Assembly: GCF_000499385.1 (NCBI RefSeq)
Contig: NW_013654691.1
Coordinates: 1-15,512, forward strand
From: Eimeria necatrix
Lineage: Eukaryota > Apicomplexa > Conoidasida > Eucoccidiorida > Eimeriidae
Reading direction: 5' to 3'
Length of the DNA stretch: 15,512 nucleotides
Shown: piece after piece, positions 1-8,833 of the stretch
Position numbering within the stretch: the first letter of the stretch is position 1
Layout: the number at the start of each line of letters is the position of its first letter
The notes under the pieces: model-generated
The model's input: only the letters and a program-made list of their open reading frames with translations
What the model was told of the DNA's origin: nothing
Databases searched by the model: none
Translations under genes and position numbers: made by a program

Positions 1-594
1 TGACAACGAAGATATGATGAAAATAAGCATGTGCATAGGTGAAACCGGCCTTCAAAGTTTGCCTGTTCGGCAGCTGTGCATGACGCCTTGGGTGGCGACG
101 GCATAAGTTCCAAATTAAAGCAATGAGTGCGCTCCAGTGCTCTGAGTTCACGTAGAGTGTCATGTATTTTGTGGAAGGATGTGAGATTCCTGCAACCTCC
201 CGCTTGGATGTTCGGAAACTTCATCGTCGATTGTTTCTTAATAGCCGCCGCTGGTTCCATTCAAAGTATTCCACCAGCAAAATAAGCCTCAACAGACGTT
301 TGTTTGGCAGACTGTCCAAAGAACAAAAAGCAAGCAGCGCACGCGACTCCGACGTAGATGCTCAGTTGCAGAGAGGTTTATATCTCGCAGACGGCTTGTT
401 TCTGCACAGCCTACGGGGTGAGCGACGCCGTAAGTATCATGCCGTGGTCAGAGAGTGTTACTGCGCGTTTTTCGACCTGGAGCCGACGTAAGATGGCAAG
501 TGACCACTCATCAACTGCGTTGTAGAATGTCGTATGCTGGCTTCCGTTTGTGGCGGCTTGCTCACAACAGTTTGTAATGGCTGTTGAACGATTC
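1..594. other. Anonymous sequence with one weak plus-strand coding candidate
   Basis: I recognise no gene family here. The only open stretch worth noting is 162-491 on the plus strand, listed separately. There is no tRNA B box, simple repeat or transposon end. The left edge may be part of a larger intron or intergenic stretch that continues outside the window. Confidence 0.5.
162..491 (+). CDS. Weak hypothetical open frame, possible exon
   Basis: An ATG-initiated frame of 109 codons runs from 162 to a TAA at 489-491. The product is basic and polar (many Arg, Lys and Ser), with no signal peptide, membrane segment or recognisable domain. A strong donor-like site, GTAAGTAT, lies inside it at 430-437. 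If the frame is real it may therefore be an exon ending at 429, with the last 20 codons intronic. A second, weaker GTAAG sits at its very end. I found no clear acceptor upstream and no matching downstream exon, and a run of 109 codons is within chance expectation for this much sequence. Function unknown. Confidence 0.15.
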   Translation: MYFVEGCEIPATSRLDVRKLHRRLFLNSRRWFHSKYSTSKISLNRRLFGRLSKEQKASSARDSDVDAQLQRGLYLADGLFLHSLRGERRRKYHAVVRECYCAFFDLEPT

Positions 595-695
595 GTTATA
601 TTGCAGTGTTAGCCGTTTGCATTCGCAGTGGAGAAAGAGTGAAAACATTAGCGTCGACATGGGACTCAGGCCGAAGGCTAACACTGCGATATAGC
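595..695 (+). repeat. Inverted repeat with 20-bp stem, hairpin-forming
   Basis: Arms 595-614 and 676-695 pair over 20 consecutive positions: 18 Watson-Crick pairs plus two T-G pairs (602 with 688, 596 with 694), and no mismatch. The two T-G pairs are allowed U-G pairs only if the plus strand is transcribed. Pairing continues imperfectly inward to 620/670, leaving a terminal loop of about 49 nt. The shape suits a structured RNA, a small RNA precursor or a miniature foldback element. No flanking target-site duplication is evident, and no other copy is in the window. Confidence 0.6.
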
Positions 696-2150
696 AGTAA
701 ACTTTTAGCAGTTAAGCTCCGCTCAATTTACAAGTACGAGAAAGAATGTCCCAGTGGTATATGATCAATTCTTTGAAACATTTAACTTTTCCTGAGTTGC
801 GTTGCCGATATATTTGTTGTATGGCAGTCTGCAGCTGCGCCACCATAGCTGCATTTGGAGAAGCTTGCGAAAGTCTGCAAAAGTACGAGGAAGAAACAGG
901 TATGTTCGTTGGAACCGAGAGCCATCTGTGACGGCTGTGAGCTGCTTTCGAGAGAAATACGACAACAAAGTAGATAAGGTGAAGACCGACATAGAATCCA
1001 GAAGCTTTTACTATAGAACGGTTCCCCAACGCTGCAATAGCTCAAATGATGTGCTGTGCGCCTCTGATTTACGTATGTGCTTTATAGCATGAGCACGCAA
1101 ATGCACTGTTAGAAGTGCCTGCCGATTCGGTTGTACTCCTCAGTACGCCGAAACTGCTCGCGCTAATGCTAGCTTTGTAGTTCTACTTGGAAAATGTTTA
1201 CTTGTATTGTTTCTGTTGTTTTTCCTCGATGCAGAGTGGGGTATCCAGCTTCTTTATATGCACCGCCCCCCGTCCGTGAGGCTTTGAGCTAGCCTTTGCC
1301 ATCACTGTCTAAGTGAGTACGTTTTTGGTTGCCGGTTGAGCGCAGCCTTGGCCATAACACATCAGCTTTGTGATAATCACCTGAAAATCTGCACACGGGA
1401 GTTCTAGCTGTGCATCATGCAAAACAGGAGCAAGTGGATGGGCTTCTGTTCATTAGTTTTACATTCTGGGCAGCACTTTTGTGGCTCGAATTATTCCTAC
1501 TTTCACATATGAGTACAATAGGCCACATGACGAAAATCGTGGTCTGACATGTTTACGTTCACAATCCACACAATTAGCATTTCTTTGCTCTCAACGCAAT
1601 AACGTTTCAATATTTTTTTATTGGCACCAAGAGGATGGCGGATACAGCTTGTCCACTCAACTCAAGTTGTTTCACCCAAAGTTCAATAGAGTTTGCGTGT
1701 AGATACTGCTATTAGCACTTACGACTGTCCTAAGAAACAGGGTGTGTGATGCTCCTGAGTTGTTCCAACTACGCTCTGGATCAAAACTCTCGATAAGCAG
1801 CATCACCAAGCAGAATCAACCTTCAGAGCACTAAGAACTTTTATTCATACAAATAAAGTTACCTTTGCAGTTAATGTGTGAGTAGAAGTTAGCTTTACAG
1901 AAGAAGCTCAAATTGTTTCACACATGGTTACAGGGGTTTGAACTTGGGCAGGGACATTGGTGCTGCCAATGGAAATACACACTCGTCGAAGAGCAAATTC
2001 TTCCTCCTAATTGGAACATCGAAAAAAAGAATGTTAGATGAGTAGTATTGTTCGTTTTGGCGCTTTCAATGAGTAGGGATAGTATAACACCGACAAGCTA
2101 CAATTCTTTGAAATAAAATCGAGCCCAGCTCCGGTCACTCCACCCGCGTT
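696..2150. other. Anonymous sequence with scattered splice-like and poly(A)-like sites
   Basis: No gene is recognised. A 72-nt segment, 828-899, is bounded by AG (826-827) and by ACAG|GTATGT, a near-consensus donor at 900-905. It is open in the frame reading SCATIAAFGEACESLQ, so a small exon is conceivable. Strong pyrimidine tracts ending in AG occur near 1142 and 1234. The frame 1142-1288 encodes a hydrophobic stretch (LLVLFLLFFL), which T-rich sequence produces by default. Around 1837-1857, TTTATT and AATAAA lie back to back, so poly(A) signals are possible on both strands. None of this assembles into a convincing gene model. Confidence 0.3.
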
Positions 2151-4378
2151 TTGATGCGTCAGAATACGCGACTAGCTTCACGGAAAACGTTCGGTAGCCG
2201 ATTTCAGTGGCAAAATCCTCCAAAACTCCATTTTTTTTTTGAAGGCACACTTTTAGCGCAGCTTGAGGGACATTTCAGTACTACGAGGCCTTGCATTGTC
2301 CAGAACCAACCCTTGAGTTGTTGCATCTGCAGATACAGTGTGTTTTGCACGGCTTGCCGAGCCCACGGTCCTACATGGTTTTCGTACCTCGCTACACAGG
2401 TGCGCACATATTCATCAGGGATACAGGCATTCAGAAAAAAGTTTCAATGCATAGTCATTCATGTTCCCGTCCTTCCAGCCTCCCCAAGGTGTTCGGTGTT
2501 GTTGTTGCGCGTTTTCCCGCACGCTGTATATTGCTCGCCCCAATCCCTGACCTTCCAGTTGAATGCCCTAAACTAATCATGCAGCAAGGGCCAGGTTTCT
2601 GTAGCCATTACCTCTCTATTCATATTTCATATATAGAATAGTAAACATTACCACCGTGGGAGGCTCTGCAAGCACAACGTTGTAGAGCTGCACAGTAAGA
2701 GTTTCAACCATTCCTCCCAGTTCCGACTGCTTCGAACCCATTTTCACATCGTAATCCACCAGCAAAGAGACCGCTTAAATGGTCATTGACAGATATTACA
2801 AAACATGGACGCAAGCATCACAGCTTTGCGAACTATCAAGCACATTCCACCAACCCACAGAAGGCGCTTGCGCCCGCAAGCTCCGCTTTGCCGAACCGTG
2901 CCAGCCTTCGCGCGTACTGAAGTGGCCATTCCAAGTAAGCTATATCACCGAACATTTCGGGAGTCTGTCACCGAAGATTTCGGAGGAGGAGCTAGGACTA
3001 TGGGCCCTCCTCTTGACCCTTCCTCTATAGTCTAGAACCTACTGCAGTGCAAGGTTTCCCTCACACAACTCGCCGCTGCTGAAAACCTCACCGCGCACTT
3101 CTGTTGATGCTTGAAAGCCCGACTGTCGGCAGCATGAGGGTCAAAGCCAGCGTCGTTCTCGCGAAGATATGAGCTGTCGGTTGTGTGGCAGCTGCAGACT
3201 GCCAGGCACTCAAGCGCTGACGCTTAGCAGCGTCTAAAAATTCGTGTATCAGATATCTGGGTATTTTCTCACCCCTGCAGTGGCTTTGGAGGCCCCTCGG
3301 AGCACATGACTTGCCCAGTTTTGCGGGCGCACATGCACGTGTATACAGCATTGTACAAAGCTACGCAATCCCTTGAAACTTTCTGCCACGGAAATTTTCA
3401 AGGGGTGCCTGTAGCCTTCTAGGGAAAGGACTGACAGACTAGCAATGATGCGGACGCCCACGCAGCATTCTACAATATGTAGGGATTTTTTATTTCCGTA
3501 TTTCGCTCGAATATATATTGCGGGCAGGCCAGGGGAGGCCATCGTCGCCCTCAGACTTTTTAGCACCAGTTCTTTTAGCGATGACTAGTTTCCGGAGGAA
3601 GCGTAATTTTTATTGAGCTGTTCCCGGCGCTATGGGCCTACTTCAGCACGGGTTGAAGCGGGAAGGCACCGTTATGCCAGCGAAGGCTTGGCAAACTGTT
3701 TCACACACGAATCACTCGCAGTCACTCGAATGAGCAAAATTGGATGGCACAGTTTTAGCAATAACTTCATTTTTTTCGTTGTTCAACAATTTTCGGAAGT
3801 GCAACAGCCCCAACTGCGCCGCTAGCAGTCATCCTGGACGAGGCAATCATTGGCGCCAATTTACAATATATAGTCTGACGCGGGCGGACCACCTATATAT
3901 CGGTCAATATGTGTGAACTAGCCTCCCATGTCACCGGTTATTTTGTGGCACAGCTCATTTTGAGAGGCTACCCGTACAAAGTGACACACGTAGGGTGATC
4001 GGCTGTCACTCTCTTTTACACGTGACGCGTTCGTCCGCCTATTCTCTTCAACAAAATTCTTTACTTTCTTCCCGAGCTTTCGATTTTGAGCACTATATTT
4101 TTGTCACATGTGCTAGAAGTCCGTTTCGGCCCGACATTTTGCTGTCAGAACTAAGACCCCTGTCGCGTATATGCCAGCTGCAAATGAAAGAGAAACGTGA
4201 GGTCATTGGACCGGAAGCTTATTTGAGTTAATTTACAGCATGTGAGAATCGATACGGCGCAAGCATTGCCGGAAGCAAGTCGGTCACTGAAGCTCACCGC
4301 GAAACACAATAAGAAGACAACAATAATGATGATGTTGTATTATGAAGAACACATAATGAAATAAGTGGAGAGGCGACT
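2151..4378. other. Anonymous sequence, no gene recognised
   Basis: Overlapping short frames in several phases (for example 2151-2576 plus, 2779-3030 plus, 3249-3566 minus) resemble no family I know and are within chance length. A T10 tract sits at 2231-2240. A small palindromic fold around 2662-2690 has ACAACGTTGT at its centre. TATATA-like patches occur at 3510-3520 and 3860-3900. I see no repeats shared with the rest of the window and no RNA gene. Confidence 0.4.
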
Positions 4379-5916
4379 TTGCTAAACAAAAGGCAAAACG
4401 AAGTAAGTTTGAAAAAAATCAGAGCTTTGCTTATCTTTGCTTCCCAATTTTACTCAAGTTGCTCGGCCAGAAGCTATATAACACGGAACCATTGCACAGC
4501 CCTTATTCGGCCAGTTAGAAGCAACATCCAGAAAACTCAGTGCTCAATGAATTTTTATTCTAATTCCGAATGCCGACCTGTATTCGTGTTGCAATATGGA
4601 GAGCATTTTCTGATCTCTCAGCAGAAGGTGATTTATCCGGCATTGGACTGCTCTATCCGGTTGCTGGAAGCATCCTGTTCGGGGAGTTGCAAAAAAGGAT
4701 TCGGCAGTCGGAAGTAGTGCTAATCTGTAAGCAACACCTCCGATGCGCCCTATTAACGTACAGTGGTCTTTCTTTATGGTCTTTCTAGCAAGCCCCAAAA
4801 GCAAGAGCATGTGTTTACGACGGGCAAGTACTTGCCTCTGGGCCACCTTTTGCTCATTGCAGAATGTTTCATAATGTGTTGAATTGGTATGTGGCTTTTT
4901 ATTCTATTGGCACTTGTGACGTAAAATCTTTCTTGCCCGCAATGTCGTTAAGACGCATTCTTATAATCAAGATTTCCTGAGAAAATTTGATCTTGCCGTG
5001 TCGTCGCGGTGTCGCCACATCCACAAAACCGCAAACCAATGTTATAAAACTAGTCGGTATCCCAGAAATACTGCTACGGTTATTGAGACTGTTCAGCAGC
5101 ATCGCCAGCCCAGTTAGACAGTAACGTAAAATGACTGGAAAATTCCAGGAAAGCCGTAATCACTCGGATTCATGAAATTGAGGATGGTGCGTCACGTTGG
5201 CAACGCAAATTGATCTTGTTTTGGTGTGGTTTCAAGCTGTTAGATTGCCAGGCGTTGAAAGTGCACCAGGATGTCAATTCTCGGGCGGCGCGAGCAGGTA
5301 GGGTTTGAGTTAAGTTGAACTCGCTGCCGAAACTGCTTGCCTTTGCATTCTGGAAGATTATGTATATCGCAACAGCATCGTAACAATTACATAAAGCTTT
5401 CAGGGCGACCACTGGAGAGCGGAAGTTGCAAGCTTATAAACAAATTTCTCTAAATTGTGAAAAAAGCTGCATTCTGGTGGCCCTAATTTGCCTTGGGAAA
5501 TTTGACAGAGGCCAGCATTTAGACCCAGCGTGTAATGCTACGAAGCTGTCGTTATCACATCACTGCAACGGGACAGTTTGCGTTTTTGGATATCGTTAGC
5601 CGTTACCATTCACCTAGAGGCTGCCGCCCTTTCGTAAGCTGCCTCGGTTCAGACCGATCCTCAGGTTGTATGCTTTAAGGTACACTATAGAAAAGAAAAT
5701 TATTTTGCTGCTCTATGAGCCTTCAACTTTCGCAGCTTAGTGACCGCACTACTATCACAAAAATGCAGTTGCTACGCAGTTGGTTTCATATTTCAAGACA
5801 GTTATTCACGAAGATGAGCTAAGATTCGTGCTGTTTCCGTACTACTTAACGCAGCAGTAGCCACATTTGTTACGAACGTGCAGCCTCCGCTGCTACTTGT
5901 ATGGGAAGATGGAGGG
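4379..5916. other. Anonymous sequence, no gene recognised
   Basis: A 112-codon plus-strand frame without an ATG start (4379-4717) overlaps a 100-codon minus-strand frame (4544-4846). Both lack recognisable motifs, and the overlap suggests at least one is spurious. The rest, 4850-5916, has only frames of about 60-80 codons. There are no tandem repeats, tRNA boxes or long hairpins. The segment abuts the 600-bp tandem duplication, and nothing in it resembles the duplicated unit. Confidence 0.4.
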
Positions 5917-6516
5917 TAGCCGACACCGCGGAGTGTGAGCTGGAGGAAACGGGCATTAGAAAAATTTAGTCGGTTTAAACAAACAACAATCAACTTGCTT
6001 TAAACAGATCGAAATTCAAAAAAAAGAGCTTGAATGCTTCAATCATCAGGTACAGGCCGAGAAACGCTACATACAGGAGTCGGGGACCCTGTTTGACTTT
6101 GAGCTCGAATGACGGAAAAACTGGTAATGCACCAAATACTTTGCGGGGCCACGGCAAACCACATAATCTGAATATCTGTACCAAAAACACAGTGCTGAAA
6201 CTTTTCTAAAACCCAAGCACCACAAAAGCCAAAACCCAGCACCCCAGCAATAGCTCACGAAACGGGGCATCTTTACCCTATACCCTAGACCCTAAAGCCC
6301 TAAACCGTAAACCCTAGACCCTAAAACCCTAAACCCCAAACCCTACTCCCTAAACCCTAGACCCTAAAGTCTAAGCGTGAACTCATTCATTTGGTAAGTT
6401 TGTTTACACCTTGACCTTGTCGCAACGTTTGCTTATTGCTTGACTTTGTTGCAGTGCTCTAATTACTTTTCTCCCAGTAGTGAGTGCAATATTGTAAATG
6501 CGTAGGTTTCAGCACT
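5917..6516. repeat. 600-bp tandem unit, copy 1
   Basis: The sequence from 5917 recurs at an exact offset of 600 bases. Comparing the two copies base by base gives nine substitutions and one 6-bp indel, about 98.5% identity. The unit has three parts: a left half with no telomeric motif (5917-6220), an A/C-rich transition and degenerate CCCTAAA block (6208-6374), and a right part ending in the first 36 bases of a separate 96-bp-period repeat (to 6516). The left half contains a plus-strand frame open from about 5980 to a TAA at 6207-6209, with no ATG start and a basic product, and an overlapping minus-strand frame of 66 codons. Neither is recognisable, and each is duplicated simply because the DNA is. 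Confidence 0.95.
6275..6374. repeat. Interstitial degenerate telomeric repeat block, copy 1
   Basis: About fourteen units of CCCTAAA and variants (CCCTAGA, CCCTAAAA, CCCCAAA, CCGTAAA, CCCTATA) fill 100 bases, preceded from 6208 by related A/C-rich sequence. The C-rich strand reads left to right on the plus strand, the orientation of a left chromosome end. TTTAGGG telomeres are established for plants and for coccidian and other apicomplexans. Unique sequence on both sides makes this internal rather than terminal. Confidence 0.9.
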
Positions 6517-7122
6517 TAGCCGACACCGCGGAGTGTGAGCTGGAGGAAACGGGCATTAGAAAAATTTAGTCGGTTTAAACAAACAACAATCAACTTGCTT
6601 TAAACAGATCGAAATTCAAAAAAAAGAGCTTGAATGCTTCAATCATCAGGTACAGGCCGAGAAACGCTACATACAGGAGTCGGGGACCCTGTTTGACTTT
6701 GAGCTCGAATGACGGAAAAACTGGTAATGCACCAAATACTTTGCGGGGCCACGGCAAACCACATAATCTGAATATCTGTACCAAAAACACAGTGCTGAAA
6801 CTTTTCTAAAACCCAAGCACGACAAAAGCCAAAACCCAGCACCCCAGCAATAGCTCACGAAACGGGGCATCCTTACCCTATACCCTAGACCCTAAAGCCC
6901 TAAACCGTAAACCCTAGACCCTAAAACCCTAAACCCCAAACGCTACTCGCTAAATCCTAGACCCTAAAGTCTAAACGTGAACTCATTCACTTGGCAAGTT
7001 TGTTTACACCTTGACCTTGTCGCAACGTTTGCTTATTGCTTGACTCTGTTGCAGTGCTCTAATTACTTTTCTCCCAGTAGTAGTAGTGAGTGCAATATTG
7101 TAAATGCGTAGGTTTCAGCACT
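6517..7122. repeat. 600-bp tandem unit, copy 2 (606 bp)
   Basis: Second copy of the unit that starts at 5917. The first 304 bases are identical to copy 1. All nine substitutions lie at or after the position matching 6221 (copy-2 positions 6821, 6872, 6942, 6949, 6955, 6975, 6990, 6995, 7046). The copy is 6 bases longer because a TAG trinucleotide is repeated near 7077-7086. Its right end runs on into the rest of the 96-bp-period repeat, which copy 1 lacks, so copy 2 carries the original right flank. Confidence 0.95.
6875..6974. repeat. Interstitial degenerate telomeric repeat block, copy 2
   Basis: Same block as at 6275-6374 but more decayed. Two C-to-G changes (6942, 6949) and a C-to-T change (6955) break heptamers that are intact in copy 1. 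It is non-coding and was carried along by the 600-bp duplication. Confidence 0.9.
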
Positions 7123-7169
7123 AAGCGTTGAGCCATGAAGTCTCAATTGAGTGAAGTGTAGTGGCTTCC
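7082..7169. repeat. Diverged 96-bp-period tandem repeat, unit A
   Basis: These 88 bases align without gaps to 7178-7265 with about 18 mismatches, roughly 79% identity. The first part of this unit is also the right end of each 600-bp copy: 36 bases of it are present before 6516. The divergence shows that this repeat is much older than the 600-bp duplication. Confidence 0.85.
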
Positions 7170-7177
7170 CGTCGCCC

Positions 7178-7265
7178 AATAGTGAATTCAATATTATGAA
7201 TGCGTAGTTCCCAGCACTATGCTTTGAGGTGTGAAGTTTCAAATGAGTGAAGGATAGTGGCTTTC
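7178..7265. repeat. Diverged 96-bp-period tandem repeat, unit B
   Basis: Partner of unit A, separated from it by 8 bases, giving a period of 96. Shared blocks include CAATATT, AATGCGTAG, CAGCACTA and TAGTGGCTT. No third unit is seen to the right. The repeat ends just before the T-rich stretch that precedes the plus-strand coding candidates. Confidence 0.85.
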
Positions 7266-7370
7266 AGGGGTAACCCTCGGAAAATGTTACGGTTCTACTT
7301 GCTATTACACAATCCAAAATTCTCTTTAATTTTTCAATGTGGTCATCCTGCATCGTTTTTATTTTCAGAG

Positions 7371-7643
7371 ACGCTGCTTCGCGTATGTGTCATGAATCTA
7401 ATATTACGTTTCTGCAGCATCAAGAGCATCCGCTCCCTTTGTCTTAGGCCCAAGTCAGGCCTCTCATACATAGTTGTGCTAGGCTGCTCTCAGTTACCTT
7501 CACTTCCGCATCTCGGTCGGCTGTCCTCTTTGGCATCTCAGTTGGCATCCCTGTGCAACAGATCTATGGCAGCAGTTTTTGCCACTCCTGCCAGCTCCCG
7601 TACAGGCGCCAGAGTTTTCATGGAATGGTGCTGCGGGCTGTGA
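7371..7643 (+). CDS. Hypothetical open frame, possible exon after a strong acceptor
   Basis: A T-rich tract ending in TTTTATTTTCAG (CAG at 7366-7368) looks like a good 3' splice site. The frame that then stays open runs from 7371 to a TGA at 7641-7643, 90 codons plus the stop. It is in fact open from before 7257. The product is rich in Ser, Leu and Arg with no recognisable domain. It overlaps the 7483-7926 frame in another phase, so at most one of the two is likely to be read in the overlap. A strong donor, GTGAGT, occurs at 7652-7657, just beyond this stop. Strand composition (T well above A) agrees with a transcribed plus strand. Function unknown. Confidence 0.2.
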   Translation, partial: TLLRVCVMNLILRFCSIKSIRSLCLRPKSGLSYIVVLGCSQLPSLPHLGRLSSLASQLASLCNRSMAAVFATPASSRTGARVFMEWCCGL

Positions 7644-7926
7644 TGCTGCTCGTGAGTCTGTTACTGCCAACGCTGCTACTTTGATGCCTTCTTCAGCCGC
7701 TGATCGCGAGCAGTGGGGGCTCCTTTATCACTTGAACAGAGCCTCAAGTGCAGCTGTTGCAGCGCTGCCTGCTCCTGCTGCTTCACCCTGTGCTACTGTG
7801 TTGCGTGTGTTTCAGCAAAGGCATTACAGTTACGGCTACGTGCAACTGTCTGCTGCTGGCAGCCAGGGCTTTGTAGGTTCTAGAATTTTCCGGATTGCGT
7901 GGCCACTTGACCACTGCTTGCTTTGA
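7483..7926 (+). CDS. Hypothetical Ala-rich open frame, best plus-strand coding candidate
   Basis: Open for 147 codons from just after a TAG at 7480-7482 to a TGA at 7924-7926. That TAG is also a possible AG splice acceptor (AG 7481-7482). The product is Ala-rich, 26 of about 148 residues, mostly GCT/GCA codons, with Pro and Ser patches, a Trp-containing N-terminal part and a short Tyr-rich patch (HYSYGYVQ). Internal ATG at 7684. No signal peptide, membrane helix or family motif is visible. Ala-rich, GCA/GCT-rich proteins are common in some coccidia, but CTG-rich DNA also gives such frames by chance. A strong donor (7652-7657) lies inside, so the exon may be shorter. Function unknown. Confidence 0.3.
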   Translation, partial: AALSYLHFRISVGCPLWHLSWHPCATDLWQQFLPLLPAPVQAPEFSWNGAAGCDAARESVTANAATLMPSSAADREQWGLLYHLNRASSAAVAALPAPAASPCATVLRVFQQRHYSYGYVQLSAAGSQGFVGSRIFRIAWPLDHCLL

Positions 7927-8729
7927 GTGGAAGCTTCGGCCTAGTGAAAGAGTCCTTCCTCATTAGTGAGGCCAATGAGAGGGGGGACGACAACTGCGAA
8001 AAGCTCTACAAAAAACCACAGTACACCTCAATGCAGACAAATGACGTACATGCTGCCTGTTAACACCTGTTGCACGCATGATTAACACTAAGCAGAGGAG
8101 CTCATGCGCGGCAAACACGCCTGTGGTAATTTCAAAGTTCGGACCTACCTAGGCATTTCCACTCTTCGCAACAAGCCCACAGCCTCCTGCTCTTGTATTA
8201 TCCCTTCACAAAGAGGCTACGGGCTGGTTGCAACAGGATAGGATACCCAGCTGGATCCGATCTTGGAATCACACCATGCAGAAGCATAATGGCACCCTAC
8301 CTGGAAAGTAGTATTCGAACGCGCTGGCCGCGGTTCAAGAGGTTACGTGAGTGCTTTCAAACCCAAAGGAACTAACCTAATACTTTGGACAGGAAAACCG
8401 TCTTCTTGGCCATGCAGTCTCATGAACCCTTGGTCATACGGACGTAGTGGGAAGACGTACGGCGTATAAAACTATTTAGCAGATTCCAGCAAGCCTTGTC
8501 TCCGTCCCAATGTGTCGTTTTAATGTTGGAATCGTACAAGTGAAGTAAATTCTCTCTCACCGTTTAACGCGTATTTCCCGGTGTTCCCACCAAACAGAGC
8601 CTAGAAACTGTTGTTTCGTCATCGCCTCGATAACATGCATTACTCGCTTCTTCATCTGTTACATCTTGCTGGCATTGCTATCATGCTTTTTTCAAGAATA
8701 CTCCACGACCGGAGTGATGCTGAGCAAGC
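7927..8729. other. Anonymous sequence downstream of the coding candidates
   Basis: A 60-codon plus frame (8193-8375) contains a consensus donor, GTGAGT, at 8347-8352, with no partner site I could choose. There is a G6 run at 7981-7986. A small fold occurs at 7960-7980, where CTCATT pairs with AATGAG. No gene is recognised. Confidence 0.35.
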
Positions 8730-8752
8730 GGCTCCATAAATAAAAAGGAGCC
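8730..8752 (+). promoter_or_regulatory. Candidate poly(A) signal AATAAA in a hairpin loop
   Basis: GGCTCC (8730-8735) and GGAGCC (8747-8752) form a perfect 6-bp stem around an 11-nt loop that contains AATAAA (8739-8744). This suits a plus-strand transcript end downstream of the 7.4-7.9 kb frames. AATAAA is not a strict requirement in apicomplexans, so the call rests on position and structure only. Confidence 0.25.
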
Positions 8753-8780
8753 CTTTGCCTGCTTTCGCCCGTCTCGGAAC

Positions 8781-8833
8781 GCAGAACACCATTTGCCTCT
8801 GGAACGTGGCGTAGCTCACACCTGGTGTTCTGC
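8781..8833. repeat. 11-bp perfect inverted repeat
   Basis: GCAGAACACCA at 8781-8791 is the exact reverse complement of 8823-8833, with a 31-nt spacer. An 11-bp match at this spacing is close to what chance gives in 15 kb. It lies 28 bases after the AATAAA hairpin, which is its only added interest. Confidence 0.5.

Noticed and set aside
1915..1965. GTTCAAACC-like tRNA B box on the minus strand near 1934-1945.
   Set aside because: The flanking bases cannot form a T-arm stem, and there is no A box at the right distance.
2253..2348. Minus-strand frame reading LVLDNARPRSTEMSLKLR, resembling the second catalytic block of Tc1/mariner-type transposases (DNARPH), with a PELGS-ILF-like string further down near 2110-2134.
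   Set aside because: The invariant His is Arg, the match is about 10 residues, stops and frame changes follow, and the gap to the would-be third catalytic residue (about 56 codons) is well above the usual 30-41. No terminal inverted repeats were found.
2151..2576. 141-codon plus-strand frame.
   Set aside because: Start context poor, no motif, length within chance for this window, and overlapped by two other frames.
2725..2745. GGGTTCGAAGC on the minus strand, another B-box-like word; also a TTCGAATAC word near 8310.
   Set aside because: No A box, acceptor stem or anticodon arm could be built around either.
2988..3035. Imperfect hairpin CTAGGACTAT with ATAGTC-TAG.
   Set aside because: Needs a bulge and a long loop; within chance expectation.
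4379..4846. Opposed 112- and 100-codon frames.
   Set aside because: No ATG for the plus frame, no motifs in either, and mutual overlap.
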